Assembly (NCBI RefSeq): GCF_025369935.1
Contig: NZ_CP104467.1
Coordinates: forward strand, 5,587,001-5,651,000
DNA: 64,000 bases
Source of the DNA: Paenibacillus andongensis
Lineage (GTDB): Bacteria; Bacillota; Bacilli; Paenibacillales; NBRC-103111
Direction of reading: 5' to 3'
Below are positions 25,915 through 33,974 of the stretch, in pieces. Position numbers and translations under genes: made by a program. How positions within the stretch are numbered: position 1 is the first letter of the stretch; every line of letters begins with the position of its first letter. The notes beneath the pieces were generated by a model that had not been told where the DNA came from, ran no database searches, and saw nothing but the letters and a program-made list of their open reading frames with translations.

Positions 25915-26748
25915 CTATGCTTCTGTACGTTGCAGCAGTCTTTCCAGATGCATCGTCAAGTAACCCGTTTCATCGTCAGGCACTTCTAATTGAAGAGAAT
26001 CACTCAGCATCAGAGATAACACCTTCGCCTTTACATATGTGTCTCCATACTCCTCTTTAATCTTTTCAAGCAGCGAGTTCTGGAGCGTCTTTTTTTGTTT
26101 GACCCGTTCAATCACACCTTTTAAGTGACTAATGAACCGCAGCGTTGAGAACGAATCATCGAAATTAAAACCTAATTCTTTGGCGGATTCGATCGTCTGT
26201 GACACTACTCTGACTACCGCTAAGGAATCAGAAGCTTGCTCTTTTTTACGTGCACCATTGAAATGCATGGCTAAGAAGGCAACTTCATCTTCCGGCAATT
26301 TCACATCCAAATGAGTATTAAGGAAATCTACGGACTTCTTGGCTACTTTGTATTCCTCCGGATACATATACCCAATTTCATAAGCGAATGGATTTGTGAT
26401 GAAAATGCCGCGTTTTTGTCGCTCAACAGCAAAGTTAATGTGATCAACCAGCGAGGCGTGAATCGTTTCGGAGAAATCGCCTTCCAGCATGCTTTGCGCA
26501 TAAGCGATGACTTCCTCCGTAATCCCGATAATTTTCAAATCAACCGCATTCAGAATTTGTTCGTAGTTTTTAAGAACTTCGGATGTATGCAGAAGAAATT
26601 CTTGTGTAATTTCGCCTTCGCTAATGAGCATTCCTGGCGTTTTTTTGAATCCAATTCCTTTACCGAAAGCAATGGAATTTTTCCCTGATGTCAAATGTGC
26701 CATCACCACATTGTGTGACAGTACATGAATGATCGTCCGTTCAATCAT
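25915..26748 (-). CDS. BglG/GlcT-type transcriptional antiterminator
   Basis: RNA-binding regulator of 277 residues that controls a PTS operon. The N-terminal CAT RNA-binding domain covers residues 1-58 and includes GKNSIAFGKGIGFKK. PRD1 follows at about 70-165 and PRD2 at about 180-277, with conserved PRD histidines in ASLVDHINFA and LTMHLERL. It lies behind the PTS gene on the same strand and probably regulates that gene in response to its phosphorylation. A strong AGGAGGTG site precedes the ATG, and two alternative hairpins lie just before it. GlcT-like by context and domain order. Confidence 0.88.
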   Translation of the reverse strand: MIERTIIHVLSHNVVMAHLTSGKNSIAFGKGIGFKKTPGMLISEGEITQEFLLHTSEVLKNYEQILNAVDLKIIGITEEVIAYAQSMLEGDFSETIHASLVDHINFAVERQKRGIFITNPFAYEIGYMYPEEYKVAKKSVDFLNTHLDVKLPEDEVAFLAMHFNGARKKEQASDSLAVVRVVSQTIESAKELGFNFDDSFSTLRFISHLKGVIERVKQKKTLQNSLLEKIKEEYGDTYVKAKVLSLMLSDSLQLEVPDDETGYLTMHLERLLQRTEA

Positions 26749-26763
26749 AAGACACCTCCTAAT

Positions 26764-26831
26764 CTTTGTTTCGGGGTCCCCGCAAAGTAATCGGAATAGA
26801 CTTCAAAGGCATACGTCACTTTGTGGGGTAA
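26764..26831 (-). promoter_or_regulatory. mutually exclusive hairpins between PTS gene and antiterminator gene
   Basis: On the minus strand CCCCACAAAGT at the 5' side can pair with ACTTTGCGGGG, and the same CTTTGCGGGG can instead pair with the following CCCCG...CAAAG. The shared middle strand makes the two stems exclusive. The second hairpin ends a few bases before the antiterminator ribosome binding site. No T run follows, so a translational or processing role is more likely than termination. Confidence 0.55.
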
Positions 26832-26833
26832 AT

Positions 26834-28276
26834 TTAGGCTTGTCCTGATTTCTCTTTTTGAAGCAAGGGTTTAATACTTTCTCTAATTTGCTCCGATTCT
26901 GTACCAAAAACGACGTGCACGTTCCCTTTACCCAGTCTGATTACCCCAATAGCGCCAAGCTCTTTAAGCTCGCTGTCCATGATCAGATTCTCTTCATTCA
27001 CCAAGAGTCGGAGTCGTGTAATGCAAGCATCGATCGAAATAATGTTAGAAACACCGCCAATATGCCTTAGAATGCTGGTTGGACGGTCTTCTTTCTTTTC
27101 TTCGATAGCCTCGATAGCATCTCCTGTTTCAATCTGAGCTGCTTCGTCCTGAGCGGGCACTTTGAATGGAAAGAAATGCAGATAGGTCCGAAATACAACA
27201 TAATAAAGGAAGAAATATCCTAATCCAACAAGGATAATCCAATAAGGATTCGTAGATTGATGCCAGCTAAGAACGAAATCAATAAATCCGGCTGAGAATC
27301 CAAATCCCATTTTCACCTGAAGCATATTCATAATCACCATGGAAAAGCCAGTTAAAACGGCATGTATCAGATACAAACCTGGCGCAACGAACATAAAAGC
27401 AAACTCTATTGGCTCTGTTATGCCTGTAAGGAAGCTGGTTAATGCTGCACTAAGCATCACAGGAACAACAAACTGACGGTTAGTAGACGAACTTCTACTT
27501 AAAGCTAAGGCTGCTGCAGGAAGCCCAAACATGATCACGGGATAAAAACCTGTCATGAATAGTCCCGCTTCTGGATCTCCAGCAAAAAATCGAGAGATAT
27601 CGCCATGCAGCATTTTACCCGTTGGTGTGGTGTAGTCTCCGATTTGAAACCAGGCTATATTATTAATAATATGATGCAAACCCGTTGGAATTAGAAGCCT
27701 GTTCATTATTCCATAGATAAATACGCCAATGTTCCCATTATCAACAATCCATAACCCGATTACACTTATGCCCTTCTGAACTGGAGGCCAGATGAAACCC
27801 ATCAACACCCCTAGGAAAACCATGACCAAAGATGTAATTAACGGAACGAATCGCTTTCCTCCGAAAAATCCGAGCGCCTTGGGCAGACGTGTATGTTGGA
27901 ACCTGTTAAAGAACGTGGCAGATAGTATGCCAACGAGCATGCCGCCTAGAACCCCCATATCCAGTCGTTCCGCGGAGTCGGTCCCTACTTGAAAATGCTT
28001 CAAGACATTGTCGAACACTAAATAGCCAACCGCTGCAGCAAGTGCCGCTATCCCGTCTCCGGACGTAAGTCCAATAGCTATACCAATAGCAAAGATGAAT
28101 GGCAAATTATCAAAAATCGCACTTCCGCCTAACTCAAAAATCTGAGCCACCTGCATAAGAAATGGATCGCTAAACGTCATTTTTCCAATACGAAGAAGAA
28201 TGGATGCCGCCGGCAGCACCGCAATTGGAATCATCAAAGAACGTCCTATTTTCTGCAATATATACATAGCTCTCAT
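26834..28276 (-). CDS. PTS transporter EIICB, glucose/N-acetylglucosamine family
   Basis: Membrane permease of 480 residues that imports and phosphorylates a sugar. EIIC (1-370) has about ten membrane segments, with GLHHIINNIAWFQ and the GITEPIEFAFMF loop typical of the glucose superfamily. EIIB follows at about 400-475 with the phosphorylated Cys418 in SIDACITRLRL. There is no EIIA domain, so it must use another protein's. The FSAGFIDFVLSWHQSTNP segment resembles N-acetylglucosamine permeases more than PtsG, making GlcNAc the favoured substrate (inference). Ribosome binding site GGGG is eight bases before the ATG. Confidence 0.88.
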   Translation of the reverse strand: MRAMYILQKIGRSLMIPIAVLPAASILLRIGKMTFSDPFLMQVAQIFELGGSAIFDNLPFIFAIGIAIGLTSGDGIAALAAAVGYLVFDNVLKHFQVGTDSAERLDMGVLGGMLVGILSATFFNRFQHTRLPKALGFFGGKRFVPLITSLVMVFLGVLMGFIWPPVQKGISVIGLWIVDNGNIGVFIYGIMNRLLIPTGLHHIINNIAWFQIGDYTTPTGKMLHGDISRFFAGDPEAGLFMTGFYPVIMFGLPAAALALSRSSSTNRQFVVPVMLSAALTSFLTGITEPIEFAFMFVAPGLYLIHAVLTGFSMVIMNMLQVKMGFGFSAGFIDFVLSWHQSTNPYWIILVGLGYFFLYYVVFRTYLHFFPFKVPAQDEAAQIETGDAIEAIEEKKEDRPTSILRHIGGVSNIISIDACITRLRLLVNEENLIMDSELKELGAIGVIRLGKGNVHVVFGTESEQIRESIKPLLQKEKSGQA

Positions 28277-28338
28277 GTCATGTTCCCCTATAAAAGCCTA
28301 CAAGTTTGGCCGTTTCTTGTTTGCTCTTGCCTATCCCA

Positions 28339-28367
28339 ATTATAGTAGAAAGAACACCCTCCCGAAA
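28339..28367 (-). promoter_or_regulatory. possible promoter of the PTS-antiterminator operon
   Basis: A perfect TATAAT (minus strand, 28344-28339) has only a poor -35 (TTTCGG) 17 bases upstream, which lies within the hairpin that follows the ABC genes. Such a weak -35 would suit activation, but the call rests on the -10 element. I did not find a convincing RAT sequence. Confidence 0.4.
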
Positions 28368-28398
28368 GGATAAAATCCTCTAGGATAAGGTGTTTTTT
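28350..28398. terminator. terminator at the end of the sugar ABC operon
   Basis: AACACC and GGTGTT arms enclose nested smaller stems (ATCCT/AGGAT, GGATAAAATCC). The T run is better on the plus strand (TTTTTTCT) than on the minus strand (TTCTTTCT), so direction is ambiguous; it is the only hairpin after the ABC genes. Confidence 0.55.
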
Positions 28399-28418
28399 CT
28401 ATGCAACCCATTATACAG

Positions 28419-29258
28419 TTATTTCACAGCACCTGCAGTAATGCCACTTGCGATTTGACGCTGAAAGATCATATACACAATCAACGTTGGAAGTGTCGTT
28501 ATAAGCAGGCCTGCGAATAACGGTCCCCACTCAACTCTATACTGCATTTCTGCTTGCATAACAGCTAGGCCGATTGGAAGCGTGTACTTGGTTGGTTCAT
28601 TGGTCAAGACAACCCCTAGGAAGTACTCGTTCCAGTTATTTAGCATGTTCGTAATCATCACCGTAATGAGACCCGGTTGAGACAAAGGCAGCATAACACG
28701 GAAGAACGTACCGTAATGGGAGGTCCCGTCAATAATCGCCGCTTCTTCAATTTCTTTGGGCAGGGATTTATAGAACCCTACAAGTAAGAAAATTCCAAAA
28801 GGGAGGTTGAGTGCCGCATAGACCAAAATTAATCCTAACCATGTATTGATTAAGTGCAAATCATTTAATAAGAAGAACAATGGAATGAGTGCTAACGCGA
28901 ACGGTATCATCATGGACGAGATGTAGATCGTTAAGAGGATTTTGTTCCCCTTAAAATCATACCTAGCCAGGATATAGGCTGTCATTGCTGCAAGGATCAT
29001 ACCCAAAAGAGTACTTCCAACCGTGACAATAATGGAGTTCATGAAATAGGTGCTAAAATTATATTTGCTCCAAACATAGGAGAAGTTTGACCAAAGCAGC
29101 GGAAATTTAGGCAGTGCCCACGGGGCATTTAAGAAAAATTGTTCATTATTTTTGAGCGCATCAAGCAGTGTCCAAATCAAAGGATACAGGACGGCTACGC
29201 TCCAAATAAGAAGAATGATCCCGACAGACATTTTGGCTAACGGGCTTTTGATGATCAT
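28419..29258 (-). CDS. sugar ABC transporter permease (MalG type, COG0395)
   Basis: Inner-membrane subunit of a CUT1 carbohydrate importer, 279 residues with six membrane segments. The EAA loop EEAAIIDGTSHYGTFFRVMLP at about residues 191-211 contacts the shared ATPase. It is the last gene of the three-gene operon, 42 bases behind the first permease. No ATPase gene is present; CUT1 systems of Firmicutes usually borrow a shared MsmX/UgpC-type ATPase. Confidence 0.9.
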   Translation of the reverse strand: MIIKSPLAKMSVGIILLIWSVAVLYPLIWTLLDALKNNEQFFLNAPWALPKFPLLWSNFSYVWSKYNFSTYFMNSIIVTVGSTLLGMILAAMTAYILARYDFKGNKILLTIYISSMMIPFALALIPLFFLLNDLHLINTWLGLILVYAALNLPFGIFLLVGFYKSLPKEIEEAAIIDGTSHYGTFFRVMLPLSQPGLITVMITNMLNNWNEYFLGVVLTNEPTKYTLPIGLAVMQAEMQYRVEWGPLFAGLLITTLPTLIVYMIFQRQIASGITAGAVK

Positions 29259-29300
29259 ACGTTGGTTCCCCCTCCTTCAGTATCATTTTCTAGGATGACC

Positions 29301-30206
29301 TTAATGCATTTCGATGGTTTCTTGGCGCATGATGCGCTGCAGGACAAGGGTAGTAATCAGTGAAACGACTAAAATCATGACACCGATGGCTGCTCCATAA
29401 CCGAAATGATATTGTTGAAAAGCCATCCGATACAGATATGATCCCATAACTTGGGTCGTATTATCAGGCTGTCCGCCATTTGTCATTAATTGAACAATGA
29501 CGAATGATCCATTGAGTGTCGTAATGACAATGTTAACAATAGAAACCTTAATTTGCTCCCAGATGAGCGGCATAGTAATGTGACGGAATTGCGACCATTG
29601 ACCAGCTCCGTCTATATTAGCTGCTTCATAGTAGGAAGCAGGAATATTCACGATTGCAGCAATCATCAAGATCATATAGAAGCCGATACCAGCCCAAATC
29701 GTTGGGGGTAATAGCATCCAGATCGTATGCTGTGGAAATCCTAACCAAGTAATATCGACTTTATTTCCTGTGAATAAAGACAAGAACGCATTCAGGAATC
29801 CAATTTGCGGATTATAGATGAAGTTCCAGAGCACACCAATAACAACAACTGAGATAACATTCGGGATAAAGAATATGGCGCGGAAGAAGCCTGAGCCTCT
29901 CAGTTTGAATCGTGTTAGTGCAACAGCGAAGAACGTCGCCAGAATCATAATGCCAATGACTTTACCTACGACTAAAAAATAATCATTCCCGATGGCTCTA
30001 AGTACAATGGGATCCTTAAATAATTCCACGAAATTATCAAACCCAATAAACGTGCTATTCTCTGACATTCCAGACCAATCATAGAATGACTTCTGCAAAG
30101 CCTGTATAACAGGGTATATCGTAAACACACAGAAGAAAAGAAAAGTCGGAATGATGAATGAAGCGATGAACAAATTCCGTTTCCACATTTTCGACTTGGT
30201 CTTCAT
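29301..30206 (-). CDS. sugar ABC transporter permease (UgpA/MalF type, COG1175)
   Basis: Partner permease of 301 residues with six membrane segments and the EAA loop YYEAANIDGAGQWSQFRHITMP at about 208-229. The N-terminal FYDWSG and FIGFDNFVELF motifs are common to CUT1 permeases. It lies between the binding-protein gene and the second permease. A strong hairpin separates it from the binding-protein gene, which probably lowers its expression relative to that gene. Confidence 0.9.
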   Translation of the reverse strand: MKTKSKMWKRNLFIASFIIPTFLFFCVFTIYPVIQALQKSFYDWSGMSENSTFIGFDNFVELFKDPIVLRAIGNDYFLVVGKVIGIMILATFFAVALTRFKLRGSGFFRAIFFIPNVISVVVIGVLWNFIYNPQIGFLNAFLSLFTGNKVDITWLGFPQHTIWMLLPPTIWAGIGFYMILMIAAIVNIPASYYEAANIDGAGQWSQFRHITMPLIWEQIKVSIVNIVITTLNGSFVIVQLMTNGGQPDNTTQVMGSYLYRMAFQQYHFGYGAAIGVMILVVSLITTLVLQRIMRQETIEMH

Positions 30207-30233
30207 TCTATCCTCACCGTCCTATCATTAAAA

Positions 30234-30280
30234 TGGCGGAGAACGCCTAAGGCTAATGCCTTCCTAGTTCTCCGCACTGC
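30234..30280 (-). other. intercistronic hairpin after the sugar-binding protein gene
   Basis: GCGGAGAAC and GTTCTCCGC are perfect arms enclosing an inner AAGGC/GCCTT stem with an ATTA loop. No T run follows on either strand. Position after a binding-protein gene suggests protection of the upstream mRNA or partial attenuation. Confidence 0.75.
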
Positions 30281-30292
30281 TTCATTCAGTTC

Positions 30293-31648
30293 CTACTTCT
30301 TTTGTTTCGCTACGACATCAGTTACACGTTTGACCCACTCTTCAGGCGTAATTGTACCAATCGTCAATGCCACTGTTGCATCCTGCATCGCTTTGTCAAC
30401 GTCTGCCGCGAAGGAAACGGTCGGCACTACAACTGTATCAGGAGAAGACAAGAATTTCGCTGCATCTTTAACGAAGTTAGGTGCTTTGGAGGAGGAGATG
30501 TCACCTTTTACGTTGGAAGGAGCGCCGCTCAACTCAGCCCATTGGGAAGCTTGTGTTTTAGAGAAGACGAATTGCATAAACGCTTTTGCTGCATCTTTGT
30601 TTTTCGCTTTTTTCGCAACTGCAAACGTAGAAGTCGAAGTATTCGCTACAACTTTTCCACCTTTATCTTGTGTGATGGATGGAATGAATCCGAAATCGAA
30701 GGAAGCTGGTACGTCTTTGGCCATTTCGTTTGGCAGCCATAGACCGTTCGGGATGAATGCATCTTTGTGCTGCAGGAACAAGGATTGGGAATCCGTGTGG
30801 TTAATTTGTACGGATGCTTTATCGATGTAACCTTTGTCACGAAGCTGAACAATTTTATTAAGACCTTTAATAATAGCAGGGTTTTTCCAAGCTTCTAGAT
30901 TATTTGTAGACATGTCTTGCAGTAATTTGTAGTCATTATTGTTCGCAGATACGATAGCTGGAAGTAAAACACCACCGTTGATGTAGTAAGGATATTTACC
31001 CGTGTGGATGAAAGGATTAATGCCAGCACCTTTAATTTTCTCACTTACCGCTAAGAATTCTTCGAAGTCTTTTGGCTCTGCCCAACCTTTGTCTTTGAAC
31101 AGGGCTTTATCGTAGAAAATACCCCATGAGCTCATTACGAAAGGAACATTGTAGATTTTGCCATCAAACTCTTGTGGTTTTTGAGCAAGCAAATCAATGA
31201 TTTTCTCGCCGTCAACGTTTTTAGCATCTTTGATCCAATCCGTCAAATCTTCCAGCTGTCCGTCTGTAACCATTTGGCGATCGAACAACTCAGGTCCGTC
31301 AATGTATACGAAATCAGGTGGGTTACCAGCGATCCAACGGGGTTTCATCTGTTCGTTGATTTTTGGTCCCGCACTTTCTTTAATTTTCAGATCAGGGTTT
31401 GCTGCTTGGAAATCAGCAATAACTTTTTTCCACCATTTGTCGCCATAACCGCCAACAAAGTACTGGATTTCAAAATCACCGGTTAATTTCTTAGGACCAG
31501 CAGCTGTTGGAGCGGCAGTAGCAGCTGTCGTTGGCGCCGCCGATGCAGCTGGTTTTGTTGTTTCCACTGGTGTAGATTTACCACAGCCTGCTGCTACAAG
31601 TACCATGGAGGCAGCCAAGCCCATTGTTGACCATTTTTTCATATTCAT
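30293..31648 (-). CDS. sugar ABC transporter substrate-binding lipoprotein
   Basis: Extracellular lipoprotein of 451 residues. The signal peptide ends in lipobox LVAAGC with Cys22, followed by an Ala/Thr/Pro-rich linker to about residue 50 and a family 1 solute-binding domain (WWKKVIADFQAANPD, PPDFVYIDG). The IAGNPPDFV region and the FDFGFIPSI segment resemble NgcE, the GlcNAc/chitobiose-binding protein of actinomycetes, which would match the neighbouring GlcNAc-type PTS; this is inference. GGGAG precedes the ATG. The leader of over 200 bases contains its own terminator-like hairpin. Confidence 0.88.
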   Translation of the reverse strand: MNMKKWSTMGLAASMVLVAAGCGKSTPVETTKPAASAAPTTAATAAPTAAGPKKLTGDFEIQYFVGGYGDKWWKKVIADFQAANPDLKIKESAGPKINEQMKPRWIAGNPPDFVYIDGPELFDRQMVTDGQLEDLTDWIKDAKNVDGEKIIDLLAQKPQEFDGKIYNVPFVMSSWGIFYDKALFKDKGWAEPKDFEEFLAVSEKIKGAGINPFIHTGKYPYYINGGVLLPAIVSANNNDYKLLQDMSTNNLEAWKNPAIIKGLNKIVQLRDKGYIDKASVQINHTDSQSLFLQHKDAFIPNGLWLPNEMAKDVPASFDFGFIPSITQDKGGKVVANTSTSTFAVAKKAKNKDAAKAFMQFVFSKTQASQWAELSGAPSNVKGDISSSKAPNFVKDAAKFLSSPDTVVVPTVSFAADVDKAMQDATVALTIGTITPEEWVKRVTDVVAKQKK

Positions 31649-31695
31649 GTGTTCATCTTCTCCCTTTTTTAATAAGTCTGATGGTTATTTATGAA

Positions 31696-31738
31696 GTAGC
31701 GTTTTCCTAAATTTAACTTTCCTTGTCGTTTGCGCTAC
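31696..31738 (-). promoter_or_regulatory. second hairpin in the leader of the binding-protein gene
   Basis: GTAGCG and CGCTAC arms lie about 50-90 bases before the start codon, downstream of the leader terminator. The 31-base loop is purine-rich on the transcribed strand. Role unknown. Confidence 0.4.
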
Positions 31739-31770
31739 CAACTCCCTTCAGGTTTTATCATTTTGACAAA

Positions 31771-31830
31771 AATAAAAAGGGCATAGTTATAGAAGAAATC
31801 TTACATTCTTCAATAACTAATGCCCTTACG
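31771..31830 (-). terminator. terminator hairpin in the leader of the sugar ABC operon
   Basis: On the minus strand AAGGGCATTAGTTATTGAAGAA and its partner form a stem of about 20 base pairs with small mismatches, followed by TTTTTATTTTT. It lies about 50 bases after a strong promoter and about 120 bases before the binding-protein gene. The 370 bases from 31649 to 32018 hold no other gene. Confidence 0.75.
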
Positions 31831-31886
31831 GTAACATGTTATTAAAACTGACATATTTAATTATTATAGGTGTTTCGTGTGACTAA

Positions 31887-31915
31887 ATCTTACAATAAAA
31901 TGACATGGTCGTCAA
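31887..31915 (-). promoter_or_regulatory. sigma-A promoter of the sugar ABC operon or a small RNA
   Basis: On the minus strand TTGACG (31915-31910) and TAAGAT (31892-31887) are 17 bases apart, predicting a start near 31880. Confidence 0.7.
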
Positions 31916-32018
31916 TACTTGATTTTAAAAATCATTTTTACATGCATATTCTATGATCGACCCTACTTATGCTATGATAGAACCATATTCTTTAATCCCC
32001 AAGGAAAAGGTGATTCCT

Positions 32019-32153
32019 ATGTCCAAACGTAAACCGATGATGTCCAGTCGTAGAGCCAAAGAAGAAGTCAATAAGAAAGCGATCATTTGGACAGGATCCA
32101 TAATGCTTGTTGTCATCATTACTATGACATTACTGATCATTTTGAACAAATGA
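32019..32153 (+). CDS. small single-span membrane protein
   Basis: A 44-residue protein with a very basic N-terminal part (MSKRKPMMSSRRAKEEVNKK) and one membrane segment of about 20 hydrophobic residues at 22-42, ending in LNK. The AAGGTG ribosome binding site is well placed for the ATG at 32019; the frame also opens upstream at 31953 but without such a site. It is followed by a strong terminator. Function unknown; small basic membrane peptides of this type are common in Bacillales. Confidence 0.7.
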   Translation: MSKRKPMMSSRRAKEEVNKKAIIWTGSIMLVVIITMTLLIILNK

Positions 32154-32248
32154 TTAGGAAAGAAGTGATTGAATTCATCACATTTTGAATTGTAATCGCT
32201 TTCTAGATCGTTGTCAAGGGTAAACCTTGGGAACGCCAGGGCAACGAC

Positions 32249-32284
32249 AAAAAACCGTCTGAAGCACATTCAGACGGTTTTTGA
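32249..32284. terminator. bidirectional terminator
   Basis: AAAAACCGTCTGAA and TTCAGACGGTTTTT form a 14-base perfect stem with a short loop. It ends both the small membrane protein gene and the L,D-transpeptidase gene. Confidence 0.92.
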
Positions 32285-32298
32285 CATGTTCCACTGTG

Positions 32299-33843
32299 TT
32301 AATCAAGCCATTTATATTTCTTACTAGGATTGCTGTCATTGGTCTGCAATGGAAGGCCAAAGGATTGATCTGGCTTCCCTCCCCCGGCTCCAAGTCCTGG
32401 GCTTCCGCCGCTATTACTAGCATCCGAATTTGATGAGGGAGGTAATACCCCTTTACCAATCGTCACTTTCGTTTCATGAGTTACCATGTTATAGAGCTCT
32501 TCAATGTCCGCTTGCTGCATACGAACGCAGCCATGCGATTCATCTTTCCCGATACTGGAAGGCTTATTCGTACCATGAATCGCATAAAGTGTATCCGACA
32601 AGGTCATTCCACGGCTGCCAAACTCTCCATTCGATTTGCCATTCGGATTGCGCACCTTTTCACTAATGACGAACTCCCCCTGCGGCGTCTTCTCTCCTCC
32701 TAAGCCAACGGGATAGCTTCGGATGATGAAATCACCACTAACGAGAGCCAAGCGATGCTTATCGGTATCTATAACAATCCTAAGCGGTTCTAGCAGTGGG
32801 GCTGCGGAAGCTTTCGGTTGCGAACTAGATGGCGTGGCCTGATCTTTGAGCGCCGGCTGCTCATTTTTTTCCGCCGTTTGTACCGGATCCTGTGCTTTCC
32901 CCACTTTTGCGCTTTCATTAACCTTACTCACAGCTTGAGGGAAGGCCTCCTGCATTTCAGGAGAGAGTCCTGGCAAGAGATTATCTGGGTAAGGTTTCGT
33001 AAGCTGTTCAGGTTTCTCTGGCAGCGTTCCCGTCTTTTTTTGGTAGGCCTGGATTGCGCTTTGTAAGACAATAGCTTGCTCACGTTCATGCATCCAATTA
33101 TCTATGACGGGAACAAGCGCAGAGCTATCTGCGGCCTGACAGGAACAAGTCTGAGACTGGTAATACTTTAATGCCGCTAAACCCCCGCCCCCACTTTCCA
33201 CGCTGATCAAAGGCTTAACCGACCTGTTCCACTCGTTCCATTTACCATCTGCACTCCGGGGAGCTTCCATGATGACAGATTCCCCAGCTCCAGATCCTGA
33301 GGATGACATTACTTGCTGAAGCTTCTTGCCCCAATCTCCATTAGAGAAATAGAGTTTCAATCCAGAATGCCCTTCCTGTTTAGGTGTTGTAGATGCAGGT
33401 GCATTCGCTGCCACTGGACCTGCACCAGCAGTTTCATGAGGTATGGCGCCCATATCCTCCTTCGCTGCTAAATCCATTGCTGCAGGAACAGCTAGCAGGA
33501 GTAGAATGACCATTAACGGCATCCATTTCCCTTTACTGCTGGACTTACTTTTAACAGCTCCCTCGGTAGTGCCTTTATGTAAGGCCGAAGCAGGCGAAGT
33601 AGGTAAAGGTCCTTCTATCGTTATTTTCTGACGTTCGAAAGCCTCATAGATTTCCCCAGACTGCGCGAAACAATACGCTGCTTTGCCCTCTTTTCCTTGC
33701 GCTGCGTATTCTCTGCCCAATAAGTACCAAGCCATTTTATGATCAGGATGTTCTTTCACATATTTTTTGAGATATAGAGGATCTTCGATCGGATTATGTT
33801 GGAAAAATCGTTCCACTTGATCAATGCGATTCTTGTCCTTCAA
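32299..33843 (-). CDS. L,D-transpeptidase (YkuD domain) with TPR-like N-terminus
   Basis: Envelope enzyme of 514 residues. A cytosolic TPR-like region (1-75) and linker precede one membrane segment (about 107-123), then a low-complexity external region and the YkuD catalytic domain at about 340-460. The active-site motif is HGTNKPSSIGKDESHGCVRM with catalytic Cys439. A Gly/Ser-rich tail follows. An ATG at 33885 is possible, but AGGAGG lies nine bases before the TTG at 33843. It may cross-link peptidoglycan by 3-3 bonds or attach proteins. A terminator separates it from the NHL gene upstream. Confidence 0.88.
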   Translation of the reverse strand: MKDKNRIDQVERFFQHNPIEDPLYLKKYVKEHPDHKMAWYLLGREYAAQGKEGKAAYCFAQSGEIYEAFERQKITIEGPLPTSPASALHKGTTEGAVKSKSSSKGKWMPLMVILLLLAVPAAMDLAAKEDMGAIPHETAGAGPVAANAPASTTPKQEGHSGLKLYFSNGDWGKKLQQVMSSSGSGAGESVIMEAPRSADGKWNEWNRSVKPLISVESGGGGLAALKYYQSQTCSCQAADSSALVPVIDNWMHEREQAIVLQSAIQAYQKKTGTLPEKPEQLTKPYPDNLLPGLSPEMQEAFPQAVSKVNESAKVGKAQDPVQTAEKNEQPALKDQATPSSSQPKASAAPLLEPLRIVIDTDKHRLALVSGDFIIRSYPVGLGGEKTPQGEFVISEKVRNPNGKSNGEFGSRGMTLSDTLYAIHGTNKPSSIGKDESHGCVRMQQADIEELYNMVTHETKVTIGKGVLPPSSNSDASNSGGSPGLGAGGGKPDQSFGLPLQTNDSNPSKKYKWLD

Positions 33844-33918
33844 TCTAGAAAACCTCCTATCGACTACTTTGTAACTCTCTTTCATTTATCGGCAAATATT
33901 ACCTAGAGATGAAGTCAT

Positions 33919-33962
33919 GAAAAAAAAGAGCCTGGACAAAGGTTTCCCCCTGCCAAGCTCGT
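33919..33962 (-). terminator. terminator after the CHASE2/FecR/NHL operon
   Basis: On the minus strand GAGC-TTGG and CCA-GGCTC arms enclose a loop of about 17 bases and are followed by eight T. Confidence 0.8.
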
Positions 33963-33974
33963 CTTGCGTATTCC

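Noticed and set aside
28277..28418. RAT antiterminator site for the PTS gene
   Set aside because: Hairpins are present, but none matches the typical RAT sequence well enough, and the main one serves better as terminator of the ABC operon.
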